A stretch of DNA of 64,000 nucleotides from Rhizophagus irregularis (GCF_026210795.1 NC_089429.1:5332001-5396000); one strand, 5' to 3'. Positions 10,430 to 23,578 are shown, counted from the stretch's first letter. Numbers and translations: made by a program. The notes: generated by a model from the letters alone, not told the origin.

Positions 10430-10640
10430 ACTTATTTTACTTACTCTCCCTAGACCTAACTAATACTAATCCTACCTTAATATAAATCTAATACTAATAT
10501 TAACCTAATAATAACCCTAATCCTAACCCTAACCATAATTCTAACCCTAACCCTAACTCTAACCCTAACCCTAACCCTAACCCTAACCTTAACTTTAACT
10601 CTAAACTTAACTTTAAATTTAACCTTAATTCTAATTCTAA
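10430..10640. repeat. Interstitial telomere-like repeat
   Basis: CCCTAA units run almost perfectly at about 10536-10590 and grade on both sides into variants such as CTAATCC, CCTTAA and TCTAAA. CCCTAA is the complement of the TTAGGG telomere repeat common in fungi. With more than 10 kb on one side and 53 kb on the other, this is internal: a chromosome-fusion scar, a telomere-healed break or a slipped microsatellite. Confidence 0.85.
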
Positions 10641-10684
10641 CTATATCTCCTACTAATATAATTAGTGAAATTAATTTTTGTTAG

Positions 10685-10755
10685 TATAATTTATTATGCA
10701 AAATATCATCTGAACTGCTTCACAGTTCAGATAATATTTTGCATAATAAATTATA
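10685..10755. repeat. Long near-perfect hairpin
   Basis: A 33-base arm (10685-10717) pairs with 10723-10755 around a 5-base loop, with a single mismatch that would be a G-U pair in RNA. It lies 45 bases after the telomere-like block. It could be a miniature fold-back element or, if transcribed, a small-RNA precursor; nothing in the sequence decides between these. Confidence 0.75.
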
Positions 10756-11269
10756 ATAAAAGTAACCCAAATAATATTTTATATATGAATCATATCAAAT
10801 ATATAAGAGTTTTGCTAACTTGCCTCTTAGGTTAAATAACCTGGATTAAATCACCTTCTTAAAATTTATAATTTATATTAATCATTTTTTTTTTTAAAAA
10901 AAAAAAATTATTTGTATTATTATTCATTTTACTTTATATAATTTAAATATTATAGAGTATAATGACCAAGTTTTCTTACATTTTTGATAATGTCTTTTGT
11001 TTTTGATTGTGATCATAATTTACATTTTTTTGAAAATTTGGGTAAAATTATATAATTAAATAAATTTTACTTATCAAGAATATATTATTATATACTAATA
11101 TTAGAATTTGTAGTTTTTTTCTAATTTATAATAAATAGTTAAATATATTATATTGATATATTTCTATTAATATGATTATTGTTGTCTTGGTATTTTTTGC
11201 ATTTGATATATAAGAAGTTATATAATGGATATAGTAGTGAATAGTTACATTGTAATATATATATCTGTA

Positions 11270-12960
11270 TTCAGATAAATATTTTTTGACTTAGAAGTCT
11301 TATAATCTTGAAAGTTTTTACTGGTTAAAGTGTTAGTTGGATTGTTATTAATCTAAAGTTTAGTGTAATGCATATCAATCTATGTATTTTTTTAATATAT
11401 GATTTTTAATTGGTAATAGTTATTGATTAGCAAATTGAAAATGCAAGTTTAGATAATAGTATTGTTAAAAATTAAATATGAAATTTTTATTTATAAAGTA
11501 TTGTTAAAATTTAAATATGGATTTTTATTTAGAATCTTATAATCTTGTAAGTTTTTTACTGATTAAAGTATTAGTTGGATTGTTATTGATTAAAAGTTTG
11601 GTGTAATGCATATTAATCTATGTGTTCTTCTAATATATAATTTTTAATTGGTAATACTATATACTACAGGTTATAGTACTTCACTATGTATAGTACCCTT
11701 CTTGAAAAATTTCATAGAATTGTATAGTATCTGGGAGTAGAAGTTTGCATTGACCACTATTTTACAACCTGGCCTGGCCTACACTTGGAAATTAATATAA
11801 AGTGCCTGTTCCAGCCCAGCCTGGACTTAATATATCAAAAACCTGGTTCAGATTGGATTCAGATTTTTATTATATCATTTTGTTGTAAAAACAAAAAAAT
11901 TGGCTAACTTAATTTTGGCCAGTTTAATCTCGGTCAGAATTAAAATGATTTTGGCCAGAATTACAAAAATTTAGATTTTATGAAAATTCATATCCAGGTG
12001 AATTTTAAAGAAAATTTGCCAGCCCAAACCCAGATTCAGATCTGAACCGAATTAGGGTTTTCAGGGTTCTGGGACTCATTTGTAAATCTTTACCTAGAAG
12101 GGTATTTTACATTTATTTCGTGATTTAGTAATCAGATTTAAGCCATTTTTTCTTTATTTGATAACTCTCATTGAACTATTTAAAATAAAAAAAGATCACT
12201 TAAATTGAACTGGTAGATTATGAGATATTTGCAAAAAAATAGAATTTTTAAGTTTTGTTTAGTACCTGAAAGTGCAGGGTCAAACCCAATTTTTGCAAGA
12301 AGTACTATAGCTCACTATATATGGTAGTTGTTGATAAATGAATTAAAATATAAGGTTGGATAATAGCATTGTTAAAAAATTAAATATGAATATTATTTAT
12401 AAAGTATTGTTAAAATTTAAATATTGGATTTTTAGTTAGAGTTTTATAATTTTGAAAGTTTTTTACTGGTTAGAATGTTAGTTAAATTGTTATTGATTAA
12501 AAGTTTGCCGTAATGCTAATCATATTCTTTTAATATATGATTTTTAATTAGTAATAATTGTTGATGAGTGAATTGAAAATGTAAGTTTGGAATTTGGATA
12601 ACAGCATTGTTAAAAAATAAAATATGAAATTTTATTTATAAAGTATTGTTAAATTTAATTATTGCATTTTATTTAAAGTCTTATAATCTTGAATTTCTAA
12701 TATATGATTTTAATTGATAATAGTAATAAATAAATTGTTGATAAATTGAAAATGTAAGTTTAAATAATAGTATCATTAAAAAATCATTTTATTTATAAAG
12801 TATTGTTAAAATTTAAATATTGTATTTTATTTATATAGCATTGTTAAAAAATCAAATGTATTTATTATAGAGTATTATTAGAAATTTAGATATTGAATTT
12901 TTATTTATATAGTATTGTTAATATTGTTATAGATTGTTATATGTAATATTAAATATTGTA
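11270..12960. repeat. Degenerate tandem array of about 240-base units, interrupted
   Basis: The words TCTTATAATCTTG, TTTTTACTGGTTA, GTTAGTTGGATTGTTATT, AATATATGATTTTTAATTGG and AAGTATTGTTAAAATTTAA recur in the same order near 11290, 11530, 12440 and 12670. The array is split by an unrelated segment at about 11655-12325 that carries GGCCTGGCC and CCCAGCC words and has CTATAGTACTTC-like sequence facing both ways at its ends, suggesting an old insertion. No coding signal. Confidence 0.55.
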
Positions 12961-13144
12961 TTTGCATAAAGAATTATCGCAGTTTTCAGAATTCTGTGTA
13001 CGTTGTGATGATTAAGTGATTATGATTGCAGGATGATTACAGGTCGATTACAGGACAACATTGTCCGATTTTTGTCCGGTAATTGTCCTGTAATCTAATA
13101 ATTTTTTTATTAGATGATCTATAAGGGGTAGCATAATTTTGAAA

Positions 13145-13350
13145 AGTGCGATAAGTGATTTGCATAAGAATTTCCTTTTTGAAAATTTGTAAACGTCACA
13201 TGATAGACTTTAATAAATCTTTAATTCCGGCCGGAATTAATGATCTGCATATAATTTTCCTTTTTGGGAAATTTGTGTAACTCAAAATTTCATTTTTCGT
13301 AAAGAACAAATTTCCTTTTTTTGGAAATTTGTGTAACGTCACGTGATATA
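13145..13350. repeat. Repeat module with CACGTG and TTCCGGCCGGAA palindromes
   Basis: TTTCCTTTTT..GGAAATTTGTGTAAC occurs twice here, with TTCCGGCCGGAATTAA in between and GTCACGTGAT at the right end. The same set of words lies inside the element at 8396-8973, so this is probably another copy or a fragment of that family. TTACAGGACAA and TTGTCCTGTAA at about 13050-13095 form a separate short inverted repeat. Confidence 0.5.
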
Positions 13351-13359
13351 TTGGCTCAT

Positions 13360-14913
13360 CGGTTGGCTGGCTTGATTGGCAGAATCAGCTGATCATGGGG
13401 ATTTTAAGGGATGTGGCAGTTAGCGCATCACACACAAAATGTCACCCTTCTGCGGGGATCACATTATATGTCACGTGCCACATCACATGCCTTCAATTTA
13501 TTAATGACGGAGAAAAGGCAAATATATATAGTGGTGATATATATATATATGTATATACATATTATATATAAGTTGCCTAATTTACATTATTATTTTAAAA
13601 ATTTAAAAATATTATCAAATAAGATTCAACCTATTTGTTAGGAGTCACGAAAATTTTGACATTAATGACATGATAAATAATGCAAAAACTCACTCTAGAA
13701 TTTCACATGTTTCTATGCAAATTCATGTGATATTGTGTGCCTATGTTGTTTTTACATTGAATCCACTTTTTATTTATCGGATACATAAAACGAACGAAAG
13801 CTTCAGAAAAAAATTAAGAATTAGGACGTCTTACTATAAATGTAAATTACCAAAACTAGAACTACTATAGTTGGAAGATCAGATAAATTATTAAGAAATC
13901 CCACATGCAAATCAAACCAACAAAATAAATTTATTATTTATCCATTCGATATCCGGCTGTATATATATAATTAAGTAAAATAATAACTTTCCTGTATTTA
14001 CTTAATTAATTACGAGATTATATATGTTTAATATGTTTAATATAATCTAATCGTTTTATGATATAAATAGCCATAAATAACCGAATAGTTACACTATAAC
14101 ATTATTTCACAGTTTATTGGTTGATTTTACTTTAATTAATAAACCAGTAAATTGATGTTCATATGTAACTTATGCAGCACAAACTTTAAACAATCGTAAT
14201 TTTTTGGTTATGCGATGAAATTTCATTTTTATCCGGTGACCCGGACAATAAATTTTTTTTTTTTTTAAAAAAAAAGAAGTTTTTCCCGGATGGTCGGGTC
14301 AAATTTTATTGATTTTTTTTACTTTTGATAAATAATTTTATATTTTGATTTTCCTAAGTTACGAATTTCGATTGAATAGTTAATACAAAACATCGAGAAA
14401 AATAAATTCTGGTCTTCACCGCACTGAACTTATTAAAAGATGAGATTAAAAGTTTATAATATATATTTTGAGTTATTGTATAAATATTAATTAAAAATCG
14501 TAAAAACTATTATGGAAATGAAAAAATTATAAATATCGATATAATAAACGTAATAATAAACGTTACGTGGAATTTCAAAAATTTATATTTTAAAATTCTA
14601 TTATTAAAGTGATATAATATTATAAGAAAAATTTATTTGTAACTTACTGTATGTTTAAAATTAAGGTGAAATTATATCAAAAATAGAGCTTTAATTGAGA
14701 TGTTTCTAATGATATAAAAATAAAAATATTCATAAGAAAAGTCACAAAAAGTTGTTCCCAATCTCTCAAATTTTGAAAAATAAAGATCGCCTAACTTAAA
14801 AATAGCACGATGATAAAAATTTCTATTATTATTTAAATATGTTATAAGCAAAAAAAGAAATAAATCATATCAAGTCTTAATCCCTTACAATTAATTATTC
14901 CAACATTATTGCG
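13360..14913. other. Non-coding AT-rich DNA
   Basis: Short reading frames occur but lack codon pattern, domains and introns. A T14-A9 block lies at 14253-14275. A weak inverted pair GATGTGGCA / TGCCACATC sits at about 13410-13490. Nothing else was recognised. Confidence 0.4.
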
Positions 14914-15200
14914 GAACCTTCGATAAACGGAACCTTCGATAAAACGTTGAACCTTCGATAAAACGTTGAACCTTCGATAAACCGTTGTACCTTCGATAAA
15001 CCGTTGTACCTTCGATAAAACGTTGAACCTTCGATAAACCGTTGTACCTTCGATAAATCGTTGTACCTTCGATAAACCGTTGTACCTTCGATAAATCGTT
15101 GTACCTTCGATAAATCGTTGTACCTTCGATAAATCGTTGTACCTTCGATAAATCGTTGAACCTTCGATAAATCGTTGAACCTTCGATAAACCGTTCGATA
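14914..15200. repeat. 19-base minisatellite
   Basis: Fourteen 19-base units (AACCTTCGATAAATCGTTG and variants) run from 14931, after a 17-base unit at 14914, and end in a partial copy at about 15197. Because 19 is not a multiple of three, the array stays open in more than one minus-strand frame and encodes the same 19-residue pattern (LSKVQRFIEGTTIYRRYND) in each. No start context or flanking domain indicates that it is translated. Confidence 0.85.
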
Positions 15201-15696
15201 AACTGGAACCTTCAATTACCAGAGTCTGGAACGGATTATTATAATACAATAATCGATATATCGGATTTCTTGATTATATCTGATTTTTCTAATGAAACGA
15301 ACGAGTCCGACTGCCTGTGCATAATTAATATACAAATAACATTAAATCGTGATCTACTTACCCATCGAGTTCCGCGTTGTTTTATGGGACGTATTTTTTT
15401 ATTTCAAAGCATGAAGTTGGTTTGAATAAGGAATTGCTCTTTATTAAATTTATTATGACTAAATTATTTACGCCTATTAACCAAATTTTCTATTGTATTT
15501 AATAAATGAAATGTATTTCATTTTTTTAAAAAAAAAAATTGTTATCGTTATTAGTTAAAAAAGAATTGTAAATTTTAACGGAGACATTCAAAAAAATTTT
15601 TCTTGCCCTAATTACCTCCCTGTAAAAATTACTCTTGACATGCATTGAGATTTAGTGATGGGTGATACAGTCAATAAGGTACTCTAACGAAAGTGA

Positions 15697-15783
15697 GCAC
15701 CATATACTGTTCACACCATATACTGTTCACACCATATACTGTTTACACCGTATACTGTATAACTCACACCATATACTGTATAA
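15697..15783. repeat. Short tandem repeat, 15-19-base units
   Basis: CACCATATACTGTT recurs four to five times with small spacing changes, the later copies reading CACCGTATACTGTATAAC and CACCATATACTGTATAAC. Confidence 0.7.
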
Positions 15784-18770
15784 CAAAGATAACAGAAATT
15801 TATTTATGAAAGATAGAATTTTCTAAATTAAATAAAGATAAATAAAGGAATGCTTTTAATTAAAATGCAACGCAAAGTTTTCGCGTATGGTAACATAAAG
15901 AACGTAATAACGAAAATAAACGAACACAATAAGCACATGTAACGCTAAAATGGCATATAGAAAAAAAATTATGAAGAACCAATCTTATTATGAAAAGAAC
16001 GGATAAACAACAATAAACAAATAAAAATACAAACATATTCTCCTTTATGCCTATCCTCCAAATTTGGTTTTTTATTTATCAACTTTGATCTTCGGTAACA
16101 ATTGACGATTAACGATTAATGATTACACATTTTTACACCTGTACACAAAAATACTTGAATAATTTTAAAATGGGTTTCCAGATTTGTTAATAATAATTTT
16201 ATTAACAATAAAGAATGTTATGAAAATGAATATTATATAAACGTTGTTTGTGTTTTTCATGTTTTTTTTTGTAAATAAATAAATTATTAATAATTTTTTT
16301 ATGTAATTTATAAAGAATTTAAAAAGTCTTAACAAAAAAAGGTAAAATGATTATTCAGCCACATCAAAATATAACAAAATATAACGAATTCAAAAATGAA
16401 ACAATTTGAATTTAATGAATAAAGAAGTGATAAAGAAATATTGAAATTTTTATTATTCATCTCCCAAAAGTCCAGACCTTGTCGAATTTGAAATATTGAA
16501 TTATTTGAAAAAGTTAAAAGTTAATAAAGTAATGAAAGTAATGAAAGTTAATGAAAGTAATGAAAGTAATGGATCACAAAAACCAAATTGAACGCCATTT
16601 TACGTAACGCATACACAATTTTGGAAATTCTTTTTAAAATTTAATCAATTTATTGACAATTAACACACGATTCATGTCAATTTGATAAGGAAAGCGATTT
16701 AAAATTTAAAGTTCTGTTTTTCGTAACGTAATTTGAATGATTTTTATTATTATGTTAAATAATAAATGATTGGCGCGAAGTTCTTTTTGAGAGATCTACA
16801 AAAATTTTTTTTTTTTTAATATATCCTGAATTTATTAAAATATTCTGCACAAAAAATTTTATTTATTATTTTCTGCACAAAATTTTTATTTATAAAAAAA
16901 AAATGTGATTATTTATAATTTCCAAGTTATTACAATTCATTTTAAATTTATTTGTTTGAAAATTTTATTATCTTATATAAATTACATTTATAGAATTAAT
17001 GAAACATTTAACAAAAGAGACAATTCCAATGTTTCGTTTTATTAAATGAACATACATTTTATTATTTTGATAAAATTGTTTTAAAATCCCTAATTTCCTT
17101 TTACAAAAAAATTTATATAAGTATAATATAAAAAAAAAAAAAAAAATTAAAAATTATAAAACTTTAAATAGAACAATATAATTCGAAGATTCTGATTGTC
17201 ATACCGGTCTTTTTTTTTTGAAATTGTGTTTTAAAATTTTTTTATTTATTATAGTTAAAAGTAATTAATATTTAATATATTTTTGGGAATTTATACAATA
17301 CTTTTTTGATCGTATATTATTGTAATTATACGATTTTTTTTTTTAATAACTGATAAAAAAAGATTATATTTGTATCTAATCATAAAATATAATAAATAAA
17401 TAAATACTTTTTAAGTTGATATCAAATGGGTTACAATTTGATAAGCATCAAATCCGTTAATATCCGAAAAAAAAAATCTGTTAAGCTAATGAGCGTTCTG
17501 AGTAGTCAAAATAATCATTACCGAGAATCTAACTAATTTAAAATATTGTGATACATTATATACCTAGAGTTTGGGACTAGAACCAAATCTGGATAATGTT
17601 TGGGATACACTGGGGTCATTATTTTGTATCCCTCCTTATGATATCTTGGTTTTTTTAATATTATTAAAAATTATTTACTGATACATCGGATTTAACTCCG
17701 ATAATATTTAATAAACCAATTACCATGATTATAACCCTCGCTTCTATAGTTTTCTATAATCTTATATTTAGTAAAGATTAAACAATAAAAAGAAAAGGTA
17801 TTAGCCGAGAAAAATAGTGGAATTTCTTTTTAAACCTAAACTTAACCTTGTTTAAATGAACTAACCTTTATAAGTCAATATTTACGTCTTATCTTTTAAT
17901 ATTGTTTGAAAATAATATTGTGAACGAAAAAAAAATCTCGTTTTTCGGTAAGAACGTCCATTGTATGAAATTTTTCATTCACTATATCTTTTAGATTATT
18001 AATAAAATTTGTTTCCATCTATAATCTGCCCCACAATGGTATTTTTGGGCCAAAGTTACTCGGGCTAAAAAAAAAATTAATTATTATTTTCTTTTAAATT
18101 AAAGCACGTGGTATTTTAATTATTCCCCTTATTTTTCTTATTTTAGAATTCCACCTCATTTCCTTTTATATTTGTTTATCATTATTGTACCACTTTCAGT
18201 TTTCACGATCTTTCATCGTCATGAAATAAGTATTAACTGTATAAACTGTGAAACTGTTTAATTTTTTTTTTGCAAACACGTACAATCCAATCAATTTCGC
18301 GTATAAAGAAAGACAATGAATTAGTGAAACGATAAAATGGCATCAAACAAATGATTTTATTATGAACATTAATAAAATGAAATAAATTCGCCGCTCGAAA
18401 TTTTTTCTTTTTTTTTCTTTTTTTTTAGATAAGGTTAATTGAAAAAATTTTATCCACTGTAAATTTTAGTTTAGCCTTATTTAATTCAATATCTCCTGAC
18501 AGGTCAATCAAAAATTTGAACCTACATCAGTTCTCTTTATTTATTTATTTTGTTTTTAATATAAAACTTTAATTTTCATTCATTTATTATATACATATAA
18601 AAAAATTAAAATTACTTAAAGTAATTACTATAAAAATTTTATGTGAAACTATAAAAAAAAAAAAATTATTTATAAAAGGCGATTAAAAAAGGTTATAAAA
18701 AATAAAAACCCCCCAAAAAAAAAAAATATTTTTTCTCTCCCAATAAATAAATAATAAAAAATAATCAATC
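15784..18770. other. Three-kilobase non-coding stretch upstream of the P450 gene
   Basis: Very AT-rich with many homopolymer runs. No reading frame with codon bias or domains, no tRNA-like cloverleaf and no strong repeat were seen. The final 100 bases (A-rich, then CTCTCCCAATAAATAAATAA) precede the P450 start and probably contain its 5' leader. Confidence 0.4.
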
Positions 18771-21029
18771 ATGTGGATGTTTTTAGGGTTTTTAATAATT
18801 TTCATTTATATAATTCAAAAGAATTATAATAGAAAACACAATAATTTTCTCGGTAAAGAAGTTCCAAAAATTCCATTTCTTCCTGTAGCATGGTCCATAT
18901 TAACTGGACCTCATGTTGAGGTTTTAGAAACTATACCTGATGAATATTATCAATCAGGAATTTATAAGGTATTTTTTTTAATTATTAAATGAATTTTTTT
19001 GAAAACCTTTTGATTTAAAACGACAAAAAAATACTATTCTTTTTTTTAATATATAGGCTCGTTTAGGGCCAAATGATTATTATACTATCGTAAGTGCCGA
19101 TTTTGCAAGAAAATTATTAACTGAATCAGGTAAGCATTTTACGATAAAACGTGAGACGTAATTATGTAGAAAAAAGGTTACATAAATTTTTTAATAAATA
19201 TTTTTTTTTTCCTTTTTTTTTTTAAAAAAAAAAAATAATAATAAATAAATAAATAAATAAACAGAGGATGTTGTTCCAAAATACAAATTTAGTAGCGAAT
19301 TACCTGTTCTTAAATTTTATGGAACAGGAATTGTATTCTCAAACGGAGAGGTAAATTTTTATTGATTACGTCATCAATTACGTGAAACGTCTCCATGTGA
19401 TGATTACTTACACAGCATCAATCAATCAGCAATGGCGTACCCATAGAAAATTATCTAATCCGGCATTTAATCGTGCATTATCCCCCAAAGTCATGGGGGA
19501 TGTTGTATTGGAATCATTTAAATATTTACGAAAAGAAATTCATCAACCAGTGGATATTTATGAACTTTTGCAACGTATAACAACCGAAGTTTTAGGTCAG
19601 GTTGCTTTTGGTTATTCATTTGGGGTAAGAAAAAAAAAAACTTTTTATCAATCATCATTTTTTTCTATTTCATAAAATTTTTAATATTCTTTATATTTTT
19701 TTCTTTTTTCTTTTTCTTTTAGACTTTAAAGTCCAAGGAATTACCAGATATCGTCCGTAAATATAAAATTATTATGACAAATGTTGAGTCATATATATTA
19801 TACATATTCCCATTCTTGAACAAATTACCAACTAGAAAAAATAAAATATTTAATTCCGCCGTAAAAGATTTTGATAAATTTGTATTTGAAATTATCGACC
19901 TTAAAAGAATCGAACTTGCCAAACGTAAAAAATTAAATGAAAAGAAAAAATGTAATAATGAAGAATTATTGATTAGTATGTTGGAAGCAAGTGAACAAGA
20001 AAATCTTAATATTGGAACCAAGGATTTGAGGGATAATATAATTAATTTTTTCAGTGCTGGCAACGATAGTAAGTATTATTTATGATTCTTATTTCTGTTT
20101 ATAATAATATTTCTTACTCAATATTTATTTATTTTAGCTACTTCGATGTCAGTGAGTTCGTCAATTTATTATCTCGCAAAATATCCAGTAAGTATTGCCA
20201 TTTAATTAAATCATCGCTTTCTTTTTTCTAAATTGACTTTTTTTAAAAAATATATATATATATAAATAGCATATGCAAAAGAGAGCAAGAGAGGAAGTAA
20301 TTAGTATAATCGGCAACGAATTGAAAATACCGACGGCCGATCAGCTAAAGGTATAAAATCAACGAATGACTTTTTTTCTTTTTAATTAATTTATAAAAGC
20401 TTACGAGAAATCTTCTTAACTTGTAGGAAATGAAATACTTAAACGCTGTTATAAAAGAAAGTTTACGTAGATATCCTGCCCCAATGACCTATAGGCAACT
20501 GCTGAAGCCTACACAATTTGGCGAATATGTGCTTCCAGAAAACTCCATAATACGAGTATCGAATTTCGCAGTCCACCATGATCCTAAATATTGGGATAAC
20601 GCTTATACATTTGATCCAGAAAGGTGGCTAACGAATGAAAAGAGAAGCAATCAATATTCTTATATTCCATTTAGCGTCGGACCAAGAAATTGGTAGGTTT
20701 TAAAATTAAATGTGTTTACTTCTTCCTTATGTAGTTGATATTTATAATACGTGCGTATATATTTTTTTTTATAGCGTCGGTCAAAACTTCTCTATAATGG
20801 AACAAAGAATTATAATTGCAATGTTTTGTAAGTATTCTAAAAAATCGATTTTATAAAATGAAATTATTATGTAATTATCATTAATAACATATATTGTTTA
20901 ATTATTGTAGTGCTAAAATATGAATGGAGTTTACCAAAAAACTCGATACATAAAGATGAATTAGTCCTCAGTAACGCATTTCTATTTAGACCCAAGAACC
21001 TTGAAATTAATATTAAAGAAAGGATTTAA
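18771..21029 (+). CDS. Microsomal cytochrome P450 monooxygenase
   Basis: Ten exons give 488 residues, a normal P450 length: 18771-18968, 19057-19129, 19265-19350, 19430-19624, 19723-20068, 20138-20187, 20270-20350, 20427-20692, 20775-20827, 20911-21029. All junctions are GT-AG and keep phase. An N-terminal hydrophobic anchor (FLGFLIIFIYII) suggests ER membrane attachment. Hallmarks: C-helix WRTHR (121-125), I-helix oxygen-binding AGNDTT (296-301), K-helix ESLR (354-357), FDPERW, and the haem loop FSVGPRNC with the ligand Cys at about 432. That Cys codon is assembled across an intron (TG | C). The enzyme would use a P450 reductase and O2 to hydroxylate a lipophilic substrate; the substrate cannot be deduced. 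No lesions were found, so it is probably functional. Confidence 0.93.
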
Positions 21030-22270
21030 TTGGAAGTTTTTTCTTTTTTATTAGATTAACCGCCATAATTATTATTTTCATTATTATTATATATATTAGA
21101 TTTTTATCATTAGTTAGCTTATCTGATATTACAAACTTTTGTAACATACAGTATTGTATTTTTATTTTGCATTAAAATTTCATGGTTGAAATCATTTAAA
21201 TTCATGTATAGTTGGGGGTTGTATATCTAATATCTGCGCAATGATACAACGTATGTTACAACGTTGTATTATCATATTATAATAATACAATAGCATTTTT
21301 TTTTTTAACGTATGATTAAAGAAAATTAACTTTGTGTATTAGTTGAAACATGCGTTACAACGTTGTATTATCGTATTTGTAATAATATATCTAAACAATC
21401 TGTAATAAATTTAATCATACGATCACAAGGGTTCAATCGTAACAATCGTAACAGTGTGACAATTTATGAAACGTAACAATATCTTAAAGTTTGTACACAA
21501 ATATCAAAATTCCTCACGTCATAATTATGTATTTGCACGGCATCGATCATATGAGTAATGATTTTAAGTTATATTAACACATGAGCGAGTGACAGTCCAA
21601 ACTTTAATGTGTTATTGCTTAAAATAACAAAATAAATAATTTTTATTTAAACCATACAAATTAAATAATAGTAACTTAACAAAGTTTCTTAGTTCGATAC
21701 TTTTCCTGGTAATTATGAAAAAAGTTTCAAGTGCGTTCAATTGAATCGTTTGTTTAATAAAGTAAGAATATTATAAACAATCAAATACAACTTTTTTTAA
21801 AAAGAACAAATTGTAGTATGTAATTTTAACGCACAACTTTATTTTAGATCACGTGACATATTATCTTCAGCTGACACTTTTATAATTTCGGCCAAAATTG
21901 AGTTTGGCCCGCACTTTACTTTAGTTCGGAATAACATTAGTTGTTCAAAGAATATGATCGATTCTTAATATATTTTCACCAAGATTCCGTCATAATCATA
22001 TAACGTTATTATTCCTCTATCACGCAAATTAATAATTTGAATCACTTTATTAGATTTTCCGTTTGTTTATAGCTATCAACTATCAGACCGATCCTAAATT
22101 CCCTGATGTTCAAACTTCAAAACCCCGATCAACAAAATCCTGAATTAAAAATTCCCGCAGATCAGACGTTCAACAATCATAATCCTAAAAATCAAAAACC
22201 CGAAACTAATATTTTAAGTTTTTATCACAACAATTTAATACTTCACAAAAAATTAAAATGATTATTATAA
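21030..22270. other. Region downstream of the P450 gene
   Basis: No gene was recognised. GTTACAACGTTGTATTATC is present at 21253-21271 and 21350-21368, a direct repeat with an ACAACGTTGT palindrome. At 22085-22205 a run of AAAATCC/CCCGA words resembles one arm of the inverted-repeat element at 47409-47595. Confidence 0.4.
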
Positions 22271-22274
22271 TATT

Positions 22275-22440
22275 TTGCGATAATATATTGAGATAATGAG
22301 TATTGTGATAATGAATGTTGGGGATAATTATTGGGATAATGAGTATCGGGATAATGAGTATCGGGATAATGAGTATCGGAATAATGAGTATATTGGGATA
22401 ATAAGTGTTGGAATGATAAGTGTTGGGATTTTGTGATTAT
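22275..22440. repeat. 15-base tandem repeat
   Basis: GGGATAATGAGTATC repeats three to four times from about 22333, with degenerate units on both sides (GGGATAATAAGTGTT, GTGATAATGAATGTT). Confidence 0.75.
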
Positions 22441-22529
22441 GATTTATATAACGAGATTTTGATCTAATAAAATGTATAGTTTGTTCATGAATTTCTTTTC
22501 CGCATACTTAAATTCCCCCTTTATTCCAT

Positions 22530-23080
22530 TCGGGGACCCCTTCACATTACCGACAATAGACAGGTCCATTTTACCAACACTCATTTTACCATCAACATTT
22601 ACTATTATGAAAATTAAAATACATATTTAATATAAAAGAATTAACCAATAATATATATAAAAATAAAAAATTGATTAATGTATAACAAAAAATGTGAAAT
22701 ACTATGATATTTAGATATAAAAAAAATAACTTTGGAATTTAATATTTTAATTTTATCAATTTTATTTTTTTTAAAAAAAAAAATTTATTTCAGCTTCATA
22801 ATATATTTGTACTTAAAATTGTTCTTAATAATTTTTCTTAATTTTGTTTATATAATTTGCTTTTTTTTTGTAATGCATTCTAGAATATTTTCAAAATGTT
22901 AATTGAATATAATAATTTACTGTATATTATTTCAATTAATAATAAATAATAAACTAATAAAAGTTTTATTTTAAAACAATAATAAATAAACAATAACAAA
23001 TAAATAAATTATTATTTTCCACATTACTTTATTTTATTACAAATGATGATTGTCGGTAATGTGAACCAGACCCATTTTTT
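22530..23080. mobile_element. Inverted-repeat element (MITE), about 540 bases
   Basis: TTCACATTACCGACAAT at 22541-22557 is matched exactly in inverted form at 23049-23065, with weaker similarity outside. The interior is AT-rich and non-coding. The TTACCGAC word also occurs at the ends of the element at 41182-41665, so the two may be related. Confidence 0.6.
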
Positions 23081-23578
23081 ATTGAAAATTTTTTTTAAAA
23101 AAAAATCGCAAAAAAAAAATAGAAAATTTGCGTTGTTTTTTTTTTGTTATTTTGAAATTATTAAAAAAAAAATAAAATTGTTTCTACATTTTTTTTTTTT
23201 AATTAATTTTTTTTCTTTGGAGGCGTAAATTTATTAAAAAGAAATATTTCCAAAAATTTAAACAAAATTTAATTAATTTGGCGACGTTTAGAATTTTTGC
23301 TTAAAATTTTATCATATGCGGATCGACAATTATGTTTAAAACTTTTAAAATAATTATATTCAGCTTATTTTACTAAAAAAAAACAAACAATAAATTTTAT
23401 AAAATAAAAAATAAAAAAAAAATCATTAAATTTTATTTTTTTTTGCGTATTTATTTTTAAGATTAATGATCCTTCGCTTTTTTTTTAAAAAAAAAACGCC
23501 AAAATTTTTCTAAATACTCAGGTTGTTTATCGCGTCTTCCAGCAGAAATAAAAAAAGAAGTTTCAGAAGACGAAAAAA

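Noticed and set aside
14842-15249. Minus-strand repeat protein over the 19-base minisatellite
   Set aside because: The array is open in more than one frame because of unit length; there is no flanking coding sequence or start context. CRISPR was also rejected because the units adjoin without spacers.
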